From positions 1 to 53,788 of the forward strand of contig JBGQFD010000009.1 of the NCBI GenBank assembly GCA_041496705.1: DNA of 53,788 nt, read 5' to 3'. Made by a program: the position numbers and the translations under genes. This DNA is from VBDM01 sp041496705 (GTDB taxonomy: Bacteria > Pseudomonadota > Gammaproteobacteria > Burkholderiales > SG8-39). Below are positions 25,231-34,235 of this stretch, one piece after another. The notes beneath the pieces are model-generated. The model saw only the letters and a program-made list of their open reading frames with translations, was not told where the DNA came from and made no database searches. How positions within the stretch are numbered: the first letter of the stretch is position 1; every line of letters starts with the position of its first letter.

Positions 25231-26676
25231 TCACGCCGTGCCGCCCACCGTGAGCCCGTCAATGCGCAGTGTCGGCTGACCCACGCCGACCGGAACGCTC
25301 TGTCCTTCCTTGCCGCAGGTGCCGACGCCCGAATCGAGTTCGAGGTCGTTGCCGATCATGCTGACGCGAGTGAGGATGTCCGGGCCGTTCCCGATCAGCG
25401 TTGCGCCCTTCACCGGATAGGTCACTTTCCCGCCTTCGATCGCGTAGGCCTCGGAGGCGGAAAACACGAACTTGCCGTTGGTGATGTCCACCTGCCCGCC
25501 GCCGAAATTGACCGCGTACAACCCCTTCTTCACCGAGGCGATGATTTCCTTGGGGTCCTTGTCGCCGTTCAGCATGTAAGTGTTGGTCATGCGCGGCATC
25601 ACCACGTGCGCAAAGGACTCGCGCCTGCCGTTGCCGGTGACCGGCACGCCCATCAAGCGCGCGTTGAGGCTATCCTGCATGTAGCCGCGCAGAACGCCGT
25701 CCTCGATCAGCGTGTTGCATTGCGTGGGGTTGCCTTCGTCGTCGATATTGAGCGAGCCGCGTCGACCGGGCATGGTGCCGTCGTCCACGACGGTGACGCC
25801 TCGGGACGCGACCTTCTTGCCCAGCCGTCCGCAGAATGCAGACGAACCCTTGCGGTTGAAATCGCCCTCGAGGCCATGACCGATGGCCTCGTGCAGGAGG
25901 ACTCCCGGCCAGCCGGGCCCGAGCACCACGGTCATGGTGCCTGCAGGCGCCGGACGGGACTCGAGATTGACGAGCGCCTGGTCGACTGCCTGCTTCGCAT
26001 ACTCCTGCAGTCGCACTTCGGTGAAGTGAGCGTAGTCGCAACGCCCGCCGCCGCCAAAGGAACCCTGCTCGCGGCGGCCGTTCTGCTCGGCGATTACCTG
26101 CACCGAGAGCCGCACCAGCGGGCGCACGTCGGCCGCCTGGACGCCGTCCGAGCGCGCCACCAAAACCACTTCGTATTCGGCAGCGAGACTTGCCATGACT
26201 TGGATGACGCGCGGGTCGCGCGCGCGGCAGAGTTGTTCCAGCCGCTCGAGCAGCTTCACTTTCTGCGCGTCTTCGAGCGAGGCGAGCGGATCGATCGGTT
26301 GATAGAGCTGCAGGCCGGCGCCCTTTCGCACCGCCACCGGACGATGGTCGCCACCGCTCGCCGCGATCGCGCGCGTCGCCTTTGCCGCGTCCTCGAGCGC
26401 CGGCAGGCTGATTTCATCCGAATACGCGAACGCGGTTTTCTCCCCGGCGATGGCGCGCACGCCCACGCCCTGGTCGATGCTGAAGCTGCCCGACTTGACG
26501 ATGCCTTCTTCGAGGCTCCAGCTCTCGGAGCGCGTGTACTGGAAGTAGAGATCCGCGTAGTCGAGACGGTGCGAGAGCAGCGAGCCGAACACGCCGGCGA
26601 GCTTGCCCGCCTCCAGATCGTGCGGTGCCAGCAGGCAGGACTGCGCGGTCGAAAATATCTGCTCGGGTGCGTTCAT
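25231..26676 (-). CDS. tldD: metalloprotease TldD
   Basis: Zinc-dependent protease subunit; with TldE(PmbA) it processes peptides such as microcins and antitoxins. It has 481 residues. The metal site HEAIGHGLEGD is at 262-272 (His262, Glu263, His267), with TRSESWSLEEGIVKSGSFSIDQGVGVRA-type substrate-cleft sequence near 49-74 and MTNTYMLNGD and SGVGTCGKEGQ in the C-terminal domain. No tldE/pmbA gene is in the window. It follows the amidase gene by 67 bp, so yhdP-nit-tldD is probably one transcript, the usual order in betaproteobacteria. Confidence 0.96.
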   Translation of the reverse strand: MNAPEQIFSTAQSCLLAPHDLEAGKLAGVFGSLLSHRLDYADLYFQYTRSESWSLEEGIVKSGSFSIDQGVGVRAIAGEKTAFAYSDEISLPALEDAAKATRAIAASGGDHRPVAVRKGAGLQLYQPIDPLASLEDAQKVKLLERLEQLCRARDPRVIQVMASLAAEYEVVLVARSDGVQAADVRPLVRLSVQVIAEQNGRREQGSFGGGGRCDYAHFTEVRLQEYAKQAVDQALVNLESRPAPAGTMTVVLGPGWPGVLLHEAIGHGLEGDFNRKGSSAFCGRLGKKVASRGVTVVDDGTMPGRRGSLNIDDEGNPTQCNTLIEDGVLRGYMQDSLNARLMGVPVTGNGRRESFAHVVMPRMTNTYMLNGDKDPKEIIASVKKGLYAVNFGGGQVDITNGKFVFSASEAYAIEGGKVTYPVKGATLIGNGPDILTRVSMIGNDLELDSGVGTCGKEGQSVPVGVGQPTLRIDGLTVGGTA

Positions 26677-26743
26677 GGGGTGGATTCTCGCATGTGGCGC
26701 CGACGAGGGTGCAATTCAAGTCGGCGCCACAGGTTTCCGGCCT

Positions 26744-27556
26744 CTAGATTCTCCGGTGCTCCAGTGCCGGCAGGCTGGTGCGCATCTTCGCCTGGAACGC
26801 CGGGTCGATTTCCGCAAGCACGACGCCCGCTTCACTCTCGCGCTCGGCGACGACCTTGCCCCAGGGATCGACGATCATGGTGTGGCCATGCGTCTGCCTG
26901 CCGCTCGTGTGCCTGCCGCCCTGGGCCGGCGCAATCACCCAGGCGAGATTCTCGATGGCGCGCGCGCGCAGCAGGATCTCCCAGTGCGCCCGCCCGGTGG
27001 TGGCGGTGAAGGCGGAGGGCACGAGGATCACGTTCACCGGCGCGAGCGAGCGGTACAGTTCTGGAAAGCGCACGTCGTAACACACCGAGAGGGCGATCCG
27101 GCCGAAGGGAGAATCGATCGCCTTTGCTTCACTGCCAGCTTCGATCGTGCTCGATTCGTCGAAGCGCTCCGTTCCCAGCTGCAGGCCGAACAGGTGGATC
27201 TTGTCGTAGCGCGCGGCGCGCTTTCCTGCCGAATCGTAGACGAGGCAGCTGTTCCTGACCTTGCCGGGATCGTCGCAGGCGAGCGGCACCGAACCCCCGA
27301 CCAGCCATACGCTGTGCCGCGCTGCCGTCGCAGCAAGGAAATCCTGGATCGGGCCGCTGCCGTCCTGCTCGCGAGCGGCGACCTTGTCGCCGTCGCGCAT
27401 CCCGAGTATGCAGAAATACTCAGGCAGAACTATCAGCTTCGCGCCCTCGCCCGCGGCCCGGGCGACGAGCGTCCCGGCCTCTGCGAGGTTTTCCTCGACT
27501 CGCGGCGTCGACACCATCTGGATCGCGGCTGCGCGGAAGGGAGCGAGCGCTGTCAC
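26744..27556 (-). CDS. carbon-nitrogen hydrolase (Nit1/Nit2-type amidase)
   Basis: Nitrilase-superfamily amidase of 270 residues; close relatives repair deaminated glutathione or hydrolyse omega-amides. The catalytic triad is visible as Glu46 (IVLPEYF), Lys119 (RYDKIHLFG) and Cys159 (LSVCYDVRFPEL). The start is GTG 27556, overlapping the yhdP stop by four bases (GTGA) and giving the expected N-terminus ALAPFRAAAIQMVST. The earlier in-frame ATG would lie deep inside yhdP and is not used. Confidence 0.93.
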   Translation of the reverse strand: MTALAPFRAAAIQMVSTPRVEENLAEAGTLVARAAGEGAKLIVLPEYFCILGMRDGDKVAAREQDGSGPIQDFLAATAARHSVWLVGGSVPLACDDPGKVRNSCLVYDSAGKRAARYDKIHLFGLQLGTERFDESSTIEAGSEAKAIDSPFGRIALSVCYDVRFPELYRSLAPVNVILVPSAFTATTGRAHWEILLRARAIENLAWVIAPAQGGRHTSGRQTHGHTMIVDPWGKVVAERESEAGVVLAEIDPAFQAKMRTSLPALEHRRI

Positions 27557-30500
27557 TGGGGAGACTGCTGCGGGACATCTGCGATGCGCACGTCCGCCTT
27601 GAGGCGGTCCACTTGCGGCTCGGTCCATGTCCCGGTGACCTTGTACTCGAACGCGAACGCCTGGCCAAGCGGATTCTTCAAGATCTTATCCAGGAGGAGC
27701 GCCCCCAGGCCCCAGACCGGGTTCACGACAACAAGGACGACCGAGGAAATGCTGTTCCCGACCGAGGGCTCGACGCGCGCGTGCAGGTCCTGGGTCTCTT
27801 TCACGAGATCGATGCTGCCGTCCATGGTCACTCGCGCCGAGGGTCCACGCATCTCGAACTCGCGCATGGTCATGATGCCGTCGGTGACGCCAGCCTTGCC
27901 GCGGATGCCGTCGAAGGCGAATCCCCGCCCGAAAAGGTCGCGGAAATCCAGCGTCGCCAAGGACTGCAAGCTGAGAATGCCGAGTAGACGCGCCGCGCCG
28001 GGCTCGGCCTTGAGAAACTGCCCCTTCTCCGCCTTGAGTTCCAGATCGCCCTTGAGCGAAGGAAAGTCTATCGATTGCGGGTTGCCCGCCCAGCTGAGCG
28101 AGCCCTTGAGCGTCGCTTGGCCGCGCTGCACCGTCCGCGGGTAACCGATCCGATCGAGGTACTTGCCGACGTCCCTGACTTCGAGCCCGAAGCTGGCGTT
28201 GACGCCGGGGCGCTGCGCCCACGCCTGCCAGGTACCGCTTGCCGTCAGCAAGCTCTCCGGCCCTGTCAGGACCAGCTTCTCGATGCGCCAATCGAGTGCC
28301 TCGTTGACAGCGATCAGCTCGAGCCGGCCCAGGCTCTTGTCCGCGACCACCAGATTGTCGGCGATGATGTCCAGGGCGGGAAGGTTGCGCGAAGGAGTCT
28401 CCACCTTCGCGCCAGGCGTGGGCTCCGGCAGCGTGAAGTGCTTGAGCCGGGCCACGATGCGGCCTTGCCCTTCCGGACGCCATGCGATCTCGCCGGCAAG
28501 CTCCTTCGCCGAAACGTTGGCGATCCAGACGCTGCCGCTGGCACCGGCCCGCAGAGCCACGTCGTTGAGTCGTCTGCCGCCGAAGTCGAGCGCCGCCACC
28601 TTCAGGTTGAGCGACACGGACGAAAGACCGCCGTCGTCATCGCCGAATACCTCCCGCCAGCGTTCCACGTCGACGTAGTCGAGCCGGCCGGTCACCTCCA
28701 GGCCGGAGCGGTCGGACGGCATCACCGGCTCGCTGAGGCCCAGGGCCCCACGATCGAGCACGTAGCGCTCTCCTTCGCGGTGCCGCTCCAGCTGCAGATT
28801 GATGGAGTTGCCAAGTGAGGCCTTGATGGTTTCACCGCGGCGGGGGCCCACGGAGGTGACGCGCTCGACCTTGAGCGGCATCGGCTCGACCGCGCTCTTG
28901 CCAAACGGAGCGGGAAGCGCCACGGAGATCCCGGTGAGCTGCGACTGCAGCGACGCCGTGACCGGTCGTCCCGGTGCGCCGCTGACTGTCGCCTGCCAAG
29001 CCGCGGCACCTGAAGCCCGGCGCAGCAGCGCGCTGTTCCAGGAGCGCGGGAACTGCGATACGCTGGCCGTCCCGTGCGCGCTGGCGACGATGGTGCCGTC
29101 CGCGCGCGTGGAGACCGAAAGCGTTGCCGGCCCTCCGAGGAACTGGCTCGTGAGCGTGCGCGCGCTCACGCTTGAGCCGGTGAATTCAATGCGGCCGCTG
29201 ACCTGGGCGAAGGGGGGCGCTTCGGCGTCGAGGCGGATCTGGTTTGCGAGGAACTGATAATCGCCCGTCAGTTTGGTCTGATCGGTGTGCCTCAGCGGCA
29301 GGTCGAGCAGGAGCGACAGCCGGCCCGCGCCGCTCGCCTGGATCCCTTCCGTGAAACCGTCCAGGTATTTCGTCACCGGGCTTTGCGCGATGAACCTGAG
29401 AAACGCACTCGTCGGGCCCTCGGCCTGCGCTTCGACTTCGACGTGCTCGTCGCCGTTGAACAGGTCTGGAACGCGAACGCGCACGTTATTCGAGCGCACG
29501 TCGAAAATGGCGGCTCGCGAGGCCGCGATGCGCATGCTCCTGCCGTCGAAAATGAGGTCGCCGGCGAGCCCGGTCGCTGCCGGCCAACCTTCGGCGAAGC
29601 GAAACTCCGCGTTCTCGACCTTGGCCACGATCTGGAAGATTCCGACAGAGGGATCTTCGAAGGGGAAGCGGGCGAGGTCCCCCTTGAAGCGCAGGCGCAC
29701 GTCGTTCGACTGGCCTGCGCGGGTCGACGCCTTCAGATACTCCACCACGGGTGCTGGCAGGTGCGGCACGTAGCGGTATACGCTGCGCCCGTCGGCCCGC
29801 GAAAAGTGGCCGGTCAGATCCATCACGCCCGGCCCGCCTTCCCTGCTCGAATAGGTGCCGAACAAGGTTCCAGAGAAATCGCGGTTGGCGATCGAGAGAT
29901 TGTTGAAGGCCACCTCAGCCTGCCCGGCCTGCAGCTTCCAGCTGAGCTGGCCGGTGAGCGATTCCAGATGCACCCGACCCTCGGCGACGATCCCGGGGAA
30001 ATCGAGCGTCACCTGCCGCGCCCCCAGTGTCAGGGTACCGCCCTTCTCGTTCACCTCGACCCGGCCGGAGAGCCCCGCAAATCCCGGATACCCGGCGTTG
30101 GCGCGAGCGGCGAGTTCGCTGAAGCCGCCGCGCAGGCTGTACTCGCGGGGATTCTCCGTATCCCCGGCCCAGGCCACCCTGAGATTCTGCACGCTGCCGC
30201 GCGGCGCGGTCGCCGCAAGCTGCGCGCGTGCCGCCTGAGGGAAGGGCAGATACTCGGCGAGGTCGGCCAGAGGCGCCAGCTCGAGCTGATCCACCTCCGC
30301 CTCCACCTTTTGCGGAGCGCCCTCCCCGGCCTGCTGCCAGCGCACGCGGAAGTCCGCCGGGGCGAGCGCGACCCCGGACCGGGTCTTCAGCGTGAGCTTG
30401 CGTCCGAAGAACTCGAAATCCCGTTCCGACGACTGCCTGGCTCCCAGGCGACCTTGCAGGTATTCCAGGTCGAGCAGGGGCAACCCCTTTGCCACCCGCG

Positions 30501-31404
30501 TGACCACCTGCGCGAGCGCCACATCGGCGGTGACTTCGCTCACGCGGTTCTCGCCCACGCTGAGCCAGAGGCGCACGCCGCCCCGTCCGGACTGAATGGC
30601 CAGCGGATAGTCGAGCCACGGCCGCCATCCTGTAAGGTCGGTGTACTCGAGTTCCGCGTAGAGCCGTCCAGTCCAGGAGGCAAGCGCGTGCAGGTCACCG
30701 CTGCGCACCTCGCCGCGGATGTCGAGCTTGGAAGCGAGTTCCGAAGGCGGCGTGGCGCGCAGTGCAAAACGGTGGGCGCCGCCGTCCCGCAGCTGGAAGC
30801 CGCCGTCTCGCAGCTGAAAGTTGACATCCGAAAGCAACAGCGGCGGCGCGCCGCGCTGTTCGTCGACCCAGGTGATCGCGGCGTCGCGCACCATGATCTG
30901 CCGTTGAGACAGCACCCATTGCGCGACCCCCGCTTCGCTTCCGGGTTGAGCGTGGAGTTCTATGCCGGCGACATGGAATCTCCCGGCCGGATCGCGCCGC
31001 ACTTCAAGCCGCGGCCGGTCGAAAGCGAGTGAGTGAAACCGTGGCGACCCGACCAGAACCGATTTCCAGGCGAAGGTAGCTTCGACGACCGGCAGCGATA
31101 GCGCCGGGCGTCCGTCGGCATCGTGCACCGTGACGTTTCCGAGGAACAGTTCGGGACGCAGACCCTGCCAGCCCGCCTCGATGCTGCTGACGGTAACGCG
31201 CAGGCCGAGCGCACTCGACACCGACTGCTCGATTTCCGGGACATGCGCGCCGACGCTGGGGAGGATCCAGTAGCGCAGCACCAGAACCGCCGCGCAGAAC
31301 GCGAAATAGACGGCAACCAGCGCCCAGCCCAGAATCCCGGCGACGACTCGCCACCGGCTCTGCGGTGGAAAATCGAGTTCCTGCAGGACCGTTTCAATCT
31401 TCAC
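27553..31404 (-). CDS. yhdP: YhdP-family AsmA-like protein (DUF3971 / AsmA_2)
   Basis: Giant inner-membrane-anchored periplasmic protein (1283 residues) of the TamB/AsmA/YhdP class, implicated in moving phospholipid to the outer membrane. One transmembrane helix near residues 22-46 is followed by a long beta-rich groove domain. VEIEQ/GLRVTVSSIEAGWQGLRPELFLGNVTVHD marks the N-terminal chorein-like start, and NPVWGLGALLLDKILKNPLGQAF is the conserved end. A seven-residue direct repeat, FQLRDGG twice in tandem, occurs near residue 200. The start is GTG 31404. It is coupled to the downstream amidase gene. Confidence 0.93.
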   Translation of the reverse strand: MKIETVLQELDFPPQSRWRVVAGILGWALVAVYFAFCAAVLVLRYWILPSVGAHVPEIEQSVSSALGLRVTVSSIEAGWQGLRPELFLGNVTVHDADGRPALSLPVVEATFAWKSVLVGSPRFHSLAFDRPRLEVRRDPAGRFHVAGIELHAQPGSEAGVAQWVLSQRQIMVRDAAITWVDEQRGAPPLLLSDVNFQLRDGGFQLRDGGAHRFALRATPPSELASKLDIRGEVRSGDLHALASWTGRLYAELEYTDLTGWRPWLDYPLAIQSGRGGVRLWLSVGENRVSEVTADVALAQVVTRVAKGLPLLDLEYLQGRLGARQSSERDFEFFGRKLTLKTRSGVALAPADFRVRWQQAGEGAPQKVEAEVDQLELAPLADLAEYLPFPQAARAQLAATAPRGSVQNLRVAWAGDTENPREYSLRGGFSELAARANAGYPGFAGLSGRVEVNEKGGTLTLGARQVTLDFPGIVAEGRVHLESLTGQLSWKLQAGQAEVAFNNLSIANRDFSGTLFGTYSSREGGPGVMDLTGHFSRADGRSVYRYVPHLPAPVVEYLKASTRAGQSNDVRLRFKGDLARFPFEDPSVGIFQIVAKVENAEFRFAEGWPAATGLAGDLIFDGRSMRIAASRAAIFDVRSNNVRVRVPDLFNGDEHVEVEAQAEGPTSAFLRFIAQSPVTKYLDGFTEGIQASGAGRLSLLLDLPLRHTDQTKLTGDYQFLANQIRLDAEAPPFAQVSGRIEFTGSSVSARTLTSQFLGGPATLSVSTRADGTIVASAHGTASVSQFPRSWNSALLRRASGAAAWQATVSGAPGRPVTASLQSQLTGISVALPAPFGKSAVEPMPLKVERVTSVGPRRGETIKASLGNSINLQLERHREGERYVLDRGALGLSEPVMPSDRSGLEVTGRLDYVDVERWREVFGDDDGGLSSVSLNLKVAALDFGGRRLNDVALRAGASGSVWIANVSAKELAGEIAWRPEGQGRIVARLKHFTLPEPTPGAKVETPSRNLPALDIIADNLVVADKSLGRLELIAVNEALDWRIEKLVLTGPESLLTASGTWQAWAQRPGVNASFGLEVRDVGKYLDRIGYPRTVQRGQATLKGSLSWAGNPQSIDFPSLKGDLELKAEKGQFLKAEPGAARLLGILSLQSLATLDFRDLFGRGFAFDGIRGKAGVTDGIMTMREFEMRGPSARVTMDGSIDLVKETQDLHARVEPSVGNSISSVVLVVVNPVWGLGALLLDKILKNPLGQAFAFEYKVTGTWTEPQVDRLKADVRIADVPQQSPQ

Positions 31405-31441
31405 GGCAGATGATTTTCAAGGACTGGGCGCTTTCCGATCC

Positions 31442-31471
31442 GGCGGAGCCTCGCATGGAGTAAGCTCCGCC
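31442..31471. repeat. inverted repeat in the yhdP/glnE divergent gap
   Basis: GGCGGAGC (31442-31449) and GCTCCGCC (31464-31471) are a perfect 8-bp inverted repeat with a 14-base spacer, within the 142-bp divergent intergenic region. It could be an operator or an mRNA leader hairpin; nothing further can be said. Confidence 0.4.
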
Positions 31472-31546
31472 CGATCCCATGAACGCGAGGTCGCCCCTTC
31501 GCGAGAACCGGATCGGCTATCCGCCGCATTCTACCCGCAAGCCCCG

Positions 31547-34225
31547 ATGATGGCGCAAAAAGAGACCGACGACCTCCACGATGCCCGGGGATTCTCCCGC
31601 TACGCCCGGGACCTTCTCGAGGCTCGCCCCGAACTGCGAGAGGAGTTGGACCACGCGGCGCGGGCGCAATGGGACGCGCGGTCCATGCGTGACTTCCTGA
31701 GAAAGCAGGACGCGGGCGACGAACCCGCACTGCGCCGGACGCTCAGACGACTCAGGCAACGCGTGCTGCTGCGAGTACTGGCGCGCGATCTTGCCGGGCT
31801 CGCGGATCTCGCGGAAGTCTGCGCCGCGATGACTACGCTCGCCGAAGTGTCGGTGACGGCCGCGCTCGAATGCCTGGAACCCGCACTGGAAGCGGAGCAT
31901 GGCCCGCCGGCCTCCGGCGACAGGCCGCAGAAGCTCATGGTGGTGGGCATGGGCAAGCTCGGCGGCGCAGAGCTGAACGTGTCCTCCGACATCGACCTGG
32001 TATTCATCTATCCGGAAGAGGGTGAAACGCAAGGGCCGCGGCCGCTCAGTCACCACGAATTTTTCGACAGGCTCGGACGCCGGCTGATTGCGCTGCTCAA
32101 CGACGCCACCGATGCGGGCCGCGTGTTCCGCGTCGACATGCGCCTGCGGCCCTGGGGCGACGAGGGACCGCTCGCGACTAGCCTCGAAGCACTCGAACAC
32201 TATCTCGTCACCCAAGGGCGCGAATGGGAGCGTTACGCCTGGATCAAGTCCCGGACGCTCTCGGGGGACCAGGCCGACGCGTTGTCCGCGATCGTCCGGC
32301 CGTTCGTATTCCGCAAGTATCTCGACTACGGCGCGATCGCCGCAATGCGCGGACTGCACGCGCAGATCCGCGCCGAGGTGGCGCGCCGCGAGTTCGCCGA
32401 CCACATCAAGCTCGGCCCCGGGGGCATCCGCGAGATCGAATTCATCGCGCAGGCGTTCCAATTGATCCGCGGCGGACGCGACGTCTCGCTGCAGCTGCGC
32501 CCGACGCTCGGCGTGCTGGCACTGCTCGCCGACAAGGATTTGCTGCCGCGCCAGGCGGTCGCCGAACTGTCCGGGGCGTATGTGTTCCTGCGCCGACTGG
32601 AACATCGCCTGCAATACCTCGACGACGCCCAGACCTTCGAACTCCCCGTGCAAGAGGACGACCGCGGCCGCATCGCGCGCAGCCTTAGGTTTGCGACCTG
32701 GGATGCCTTCCGCGCCGCGCTCGAGGAGCATCGCGGGCGCGTCACCGGGCATTTCGAGGCGGTGTTCGCCACCGAGCCGACGGCGCGCCACTCGCTCGCG
32801 CCGCTGTGGCGGGACGGCGGCCGCACCGAACTGGAAGCGAAGCTCGCCGCGATCGGCTTCAAGGAGCCGGGCGACAGCGCTGGGCGGCTCGAGGGGGCGC
32901 GCAGGAGCAGCCGCTACGCGACCCTGCCGCAGGCGAGCCGCGAGCGCTTCGATGCGCTGGTACCGCGTCTGCTGGAACACTCGGCCAGCCAGGCCAACCC
33001 CGATGTCACGCTGGCCCGCTGCCTGAATCTGCTCGACACCATCGCGCGACGCGCAGCTTATTTGGCGCTCCTCGACGAGCACCCCGAGGCGCTCGCGCAG
33101 GTGGCGAAGCTGATCAGCGCGTCGAGCTGGACCGCAGAGTATCTCAACCGCCATCCGGTGGTGCTCGACGAGCTGCTCGACGCGCGCCTGCTGCTCGCGA
33201 GCCCCGACTGGGAGGAGTTCGGCCGCGTGCTGCGCCACCAGCTCGCGCAGTCGCCCGGCGACATCGAGCGTCAGATGGACGCGTTGCGCGAAGCGCACAA
33301 CGCGCAAGTTTTCAGGCTGCTGGCGCTAGACCTTACCGGCGCGCTCACCGTCGAGCGTCTCGCCGACCATCTCTCGGAGCTGGCCGACGCCGTGCTGCAG
33401 GTGACCCTCGAGTGTGTCTGGTCGCAATTGCCCGGCCGCCACCGCGAGCGGCCGCGCTTCGCCGTCATCGGCTACGGTAAGCTGGGCGGCAAGGAGCTCG
33501 GCTACGCCTCCGACCTCGATATAATTTTCCTCCACGACGAAGACGACGGAGAGGCGCAGGCGAACTACCAGCGGCTGGCGCAGCGGCTCAACCACTGGCT
33601 CGGCACGCGCACCGCGGCCGGCGTGCTGTTCGACACCGACCTGCGCCTGCGGCCCGACGGAGCGAGCGGCCTGATGGTGAGCTCGGTCGACGCGTTCCGC
33701 CGCTATCAGCGCGAGACCGCGTGGGTGTGGGAGCACCAGGCGCTGACGCGCGCGCGCTTCTGCGCCGGGGACGCCGAGGTCGGCGCGGCGTTCGAGGAAG
33801 AGCGGCGCGAGATCCTGCAAATGCAGCGGGACGAAACAATACTGCGCGACGAAGTCTTGTCGATGCGCCAAAAGCTGCTCGAAGGCCACCCCAACCGAAG
33901 TGAGCTCTTCGACCTCAAGCACGACCGCGGCGGCATGATCGACATCGAGTTCATTGTCCAGTACCTGGTACTCGCGCACGCGCGACGGCATAGGGAACTC
34001 ACCGACAATGTCGGCAACATCGCGCTGCTGCGGGTCGCCGCTGCGCTCGGACTGATTCCCGGGGATGCCGCGGAAACCGTCGGCTCGGCCTATCGCGAGT
34101 TCAGGCGCCTGCAGCACGGCCTGCGGCTGAACGGCGCGAAGTATGCACGCGCGCCGCAGGAGTCGGTGAGCGCGTGGGTGGGTGCCACCTCAGCGCTGTG
34201 GAGGGATGTCTTCGGCGTCGAGTGA
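31547..34225 (+). CDS. glnE: bifunctional glutamine synthetase adenylyltransferase/deadenylase
   Basis: Adds and removes AMP on glutamine synthetase according to PII status; cytoplasmic. It has 892 residues, slightly shorter than the ~946 of E. coli, with the shortfall at the N-terminus. Two nucleotidyltransferase domains are clear: VVGMGKLGGAELNVSSDIDLVF (about 145-165, deadenylase half) and IGYGKLGGKELGYASDLDIIF (about 640-660, adenylylase half). Both keep the G-K-L-G-G and D-x-D/E metal motifs. ATG 31547 is followed by another ATG at 31550. A 23-codon open frame (31479-31550) ends across this start. Confidence 0.96.
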   Translation: MMAQKETDDLHDARGFSRYARDLLEARPELREELDHAARAQWDARSMRDFLRKQDAGDEPALRRTLRRLRQRVLLRVLARDLAGLADLAEVCAAMTTLAEVSVTAALECLEPALEAEHGPPASGDRPQKLMVVGMGKLGGAELNVSSDIDLVFIYPEEGETQGPRPLSHHEFFDRLGRRLIALLNDATDAGRVFRVDMRLRPWGDEGPLATSLEALEHYLVTQGREWERYAWIKSRTLSGDQADALSAIVRPFVFRKYLDYGAIAAMRGLHAQIRAEVARREFADHIKLGPGGIREIEFIAQAFQLIRGGRDVSLQLRPTLGVLALLADKDLLPRQAVAELSGAYVFLRRLEHRLQYLDDAQTFELPVQEDDRGRIARSLRFATWDAFRAALEEHRGRVTGHFEAVFATEPTARHSLAPLWRDGGRTELEAKLAAIGFKEPGDSAGRLEGARRSSRYATLPQASRERFDALVPRLLEHSASQANPDVTLARCLNLLDTIARRAAYLALLDEHPEALAQVAKLISASSWTAEYLNRHPVVLDELLDARLLLASPDWEEFGRVLRHQLAQSPGDIERQMDALREAHNAQVFRLLALDLTGALTVERLADHLSELADAVLQVTLECVWSQLPGRHRERPRFAVIGYGKLGGKELGYASDLDIIFLHDEDDGEAQANYQRLAQRLNHWLGTRTAAGVLFDTDLRLRPDGASGLMVSSVDAFRRYQRETAWVWEHQALTRARFCAGDAEVGAAFEEERREILQMQRDETILRDEVLSMRQKLLEGHPNRSELFDLKHDRGGMIDIEFIVQYLVLAHARRHRELTDNVGNIALLRVAAALGLIPGDAAETVGSAYREFRRLQHGLRLNGAKYARAPQESVSAWVGATSALWRDVFGVE

Positions 34226-34235
34226 CCCCGGACGC

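Noticed and set aside
23638..27009. Very long open frame on the plus strand (over 1100 codons) across the outer-membrane, tldD and amidase genes
   Set aside because: Overlaps known genes on both strands in another frame, is Arg/Ala-rich and has no motif; typical of high-GC shadow frames. The same holds for 12921-15197, 17201-19621 and 29287-31032.
31479..31550. 23-codon open frame ending across the glnE start, as a leader peptide
   Set aside because: No ribosome-binding site and no regulatory residue pattern; could be chance.
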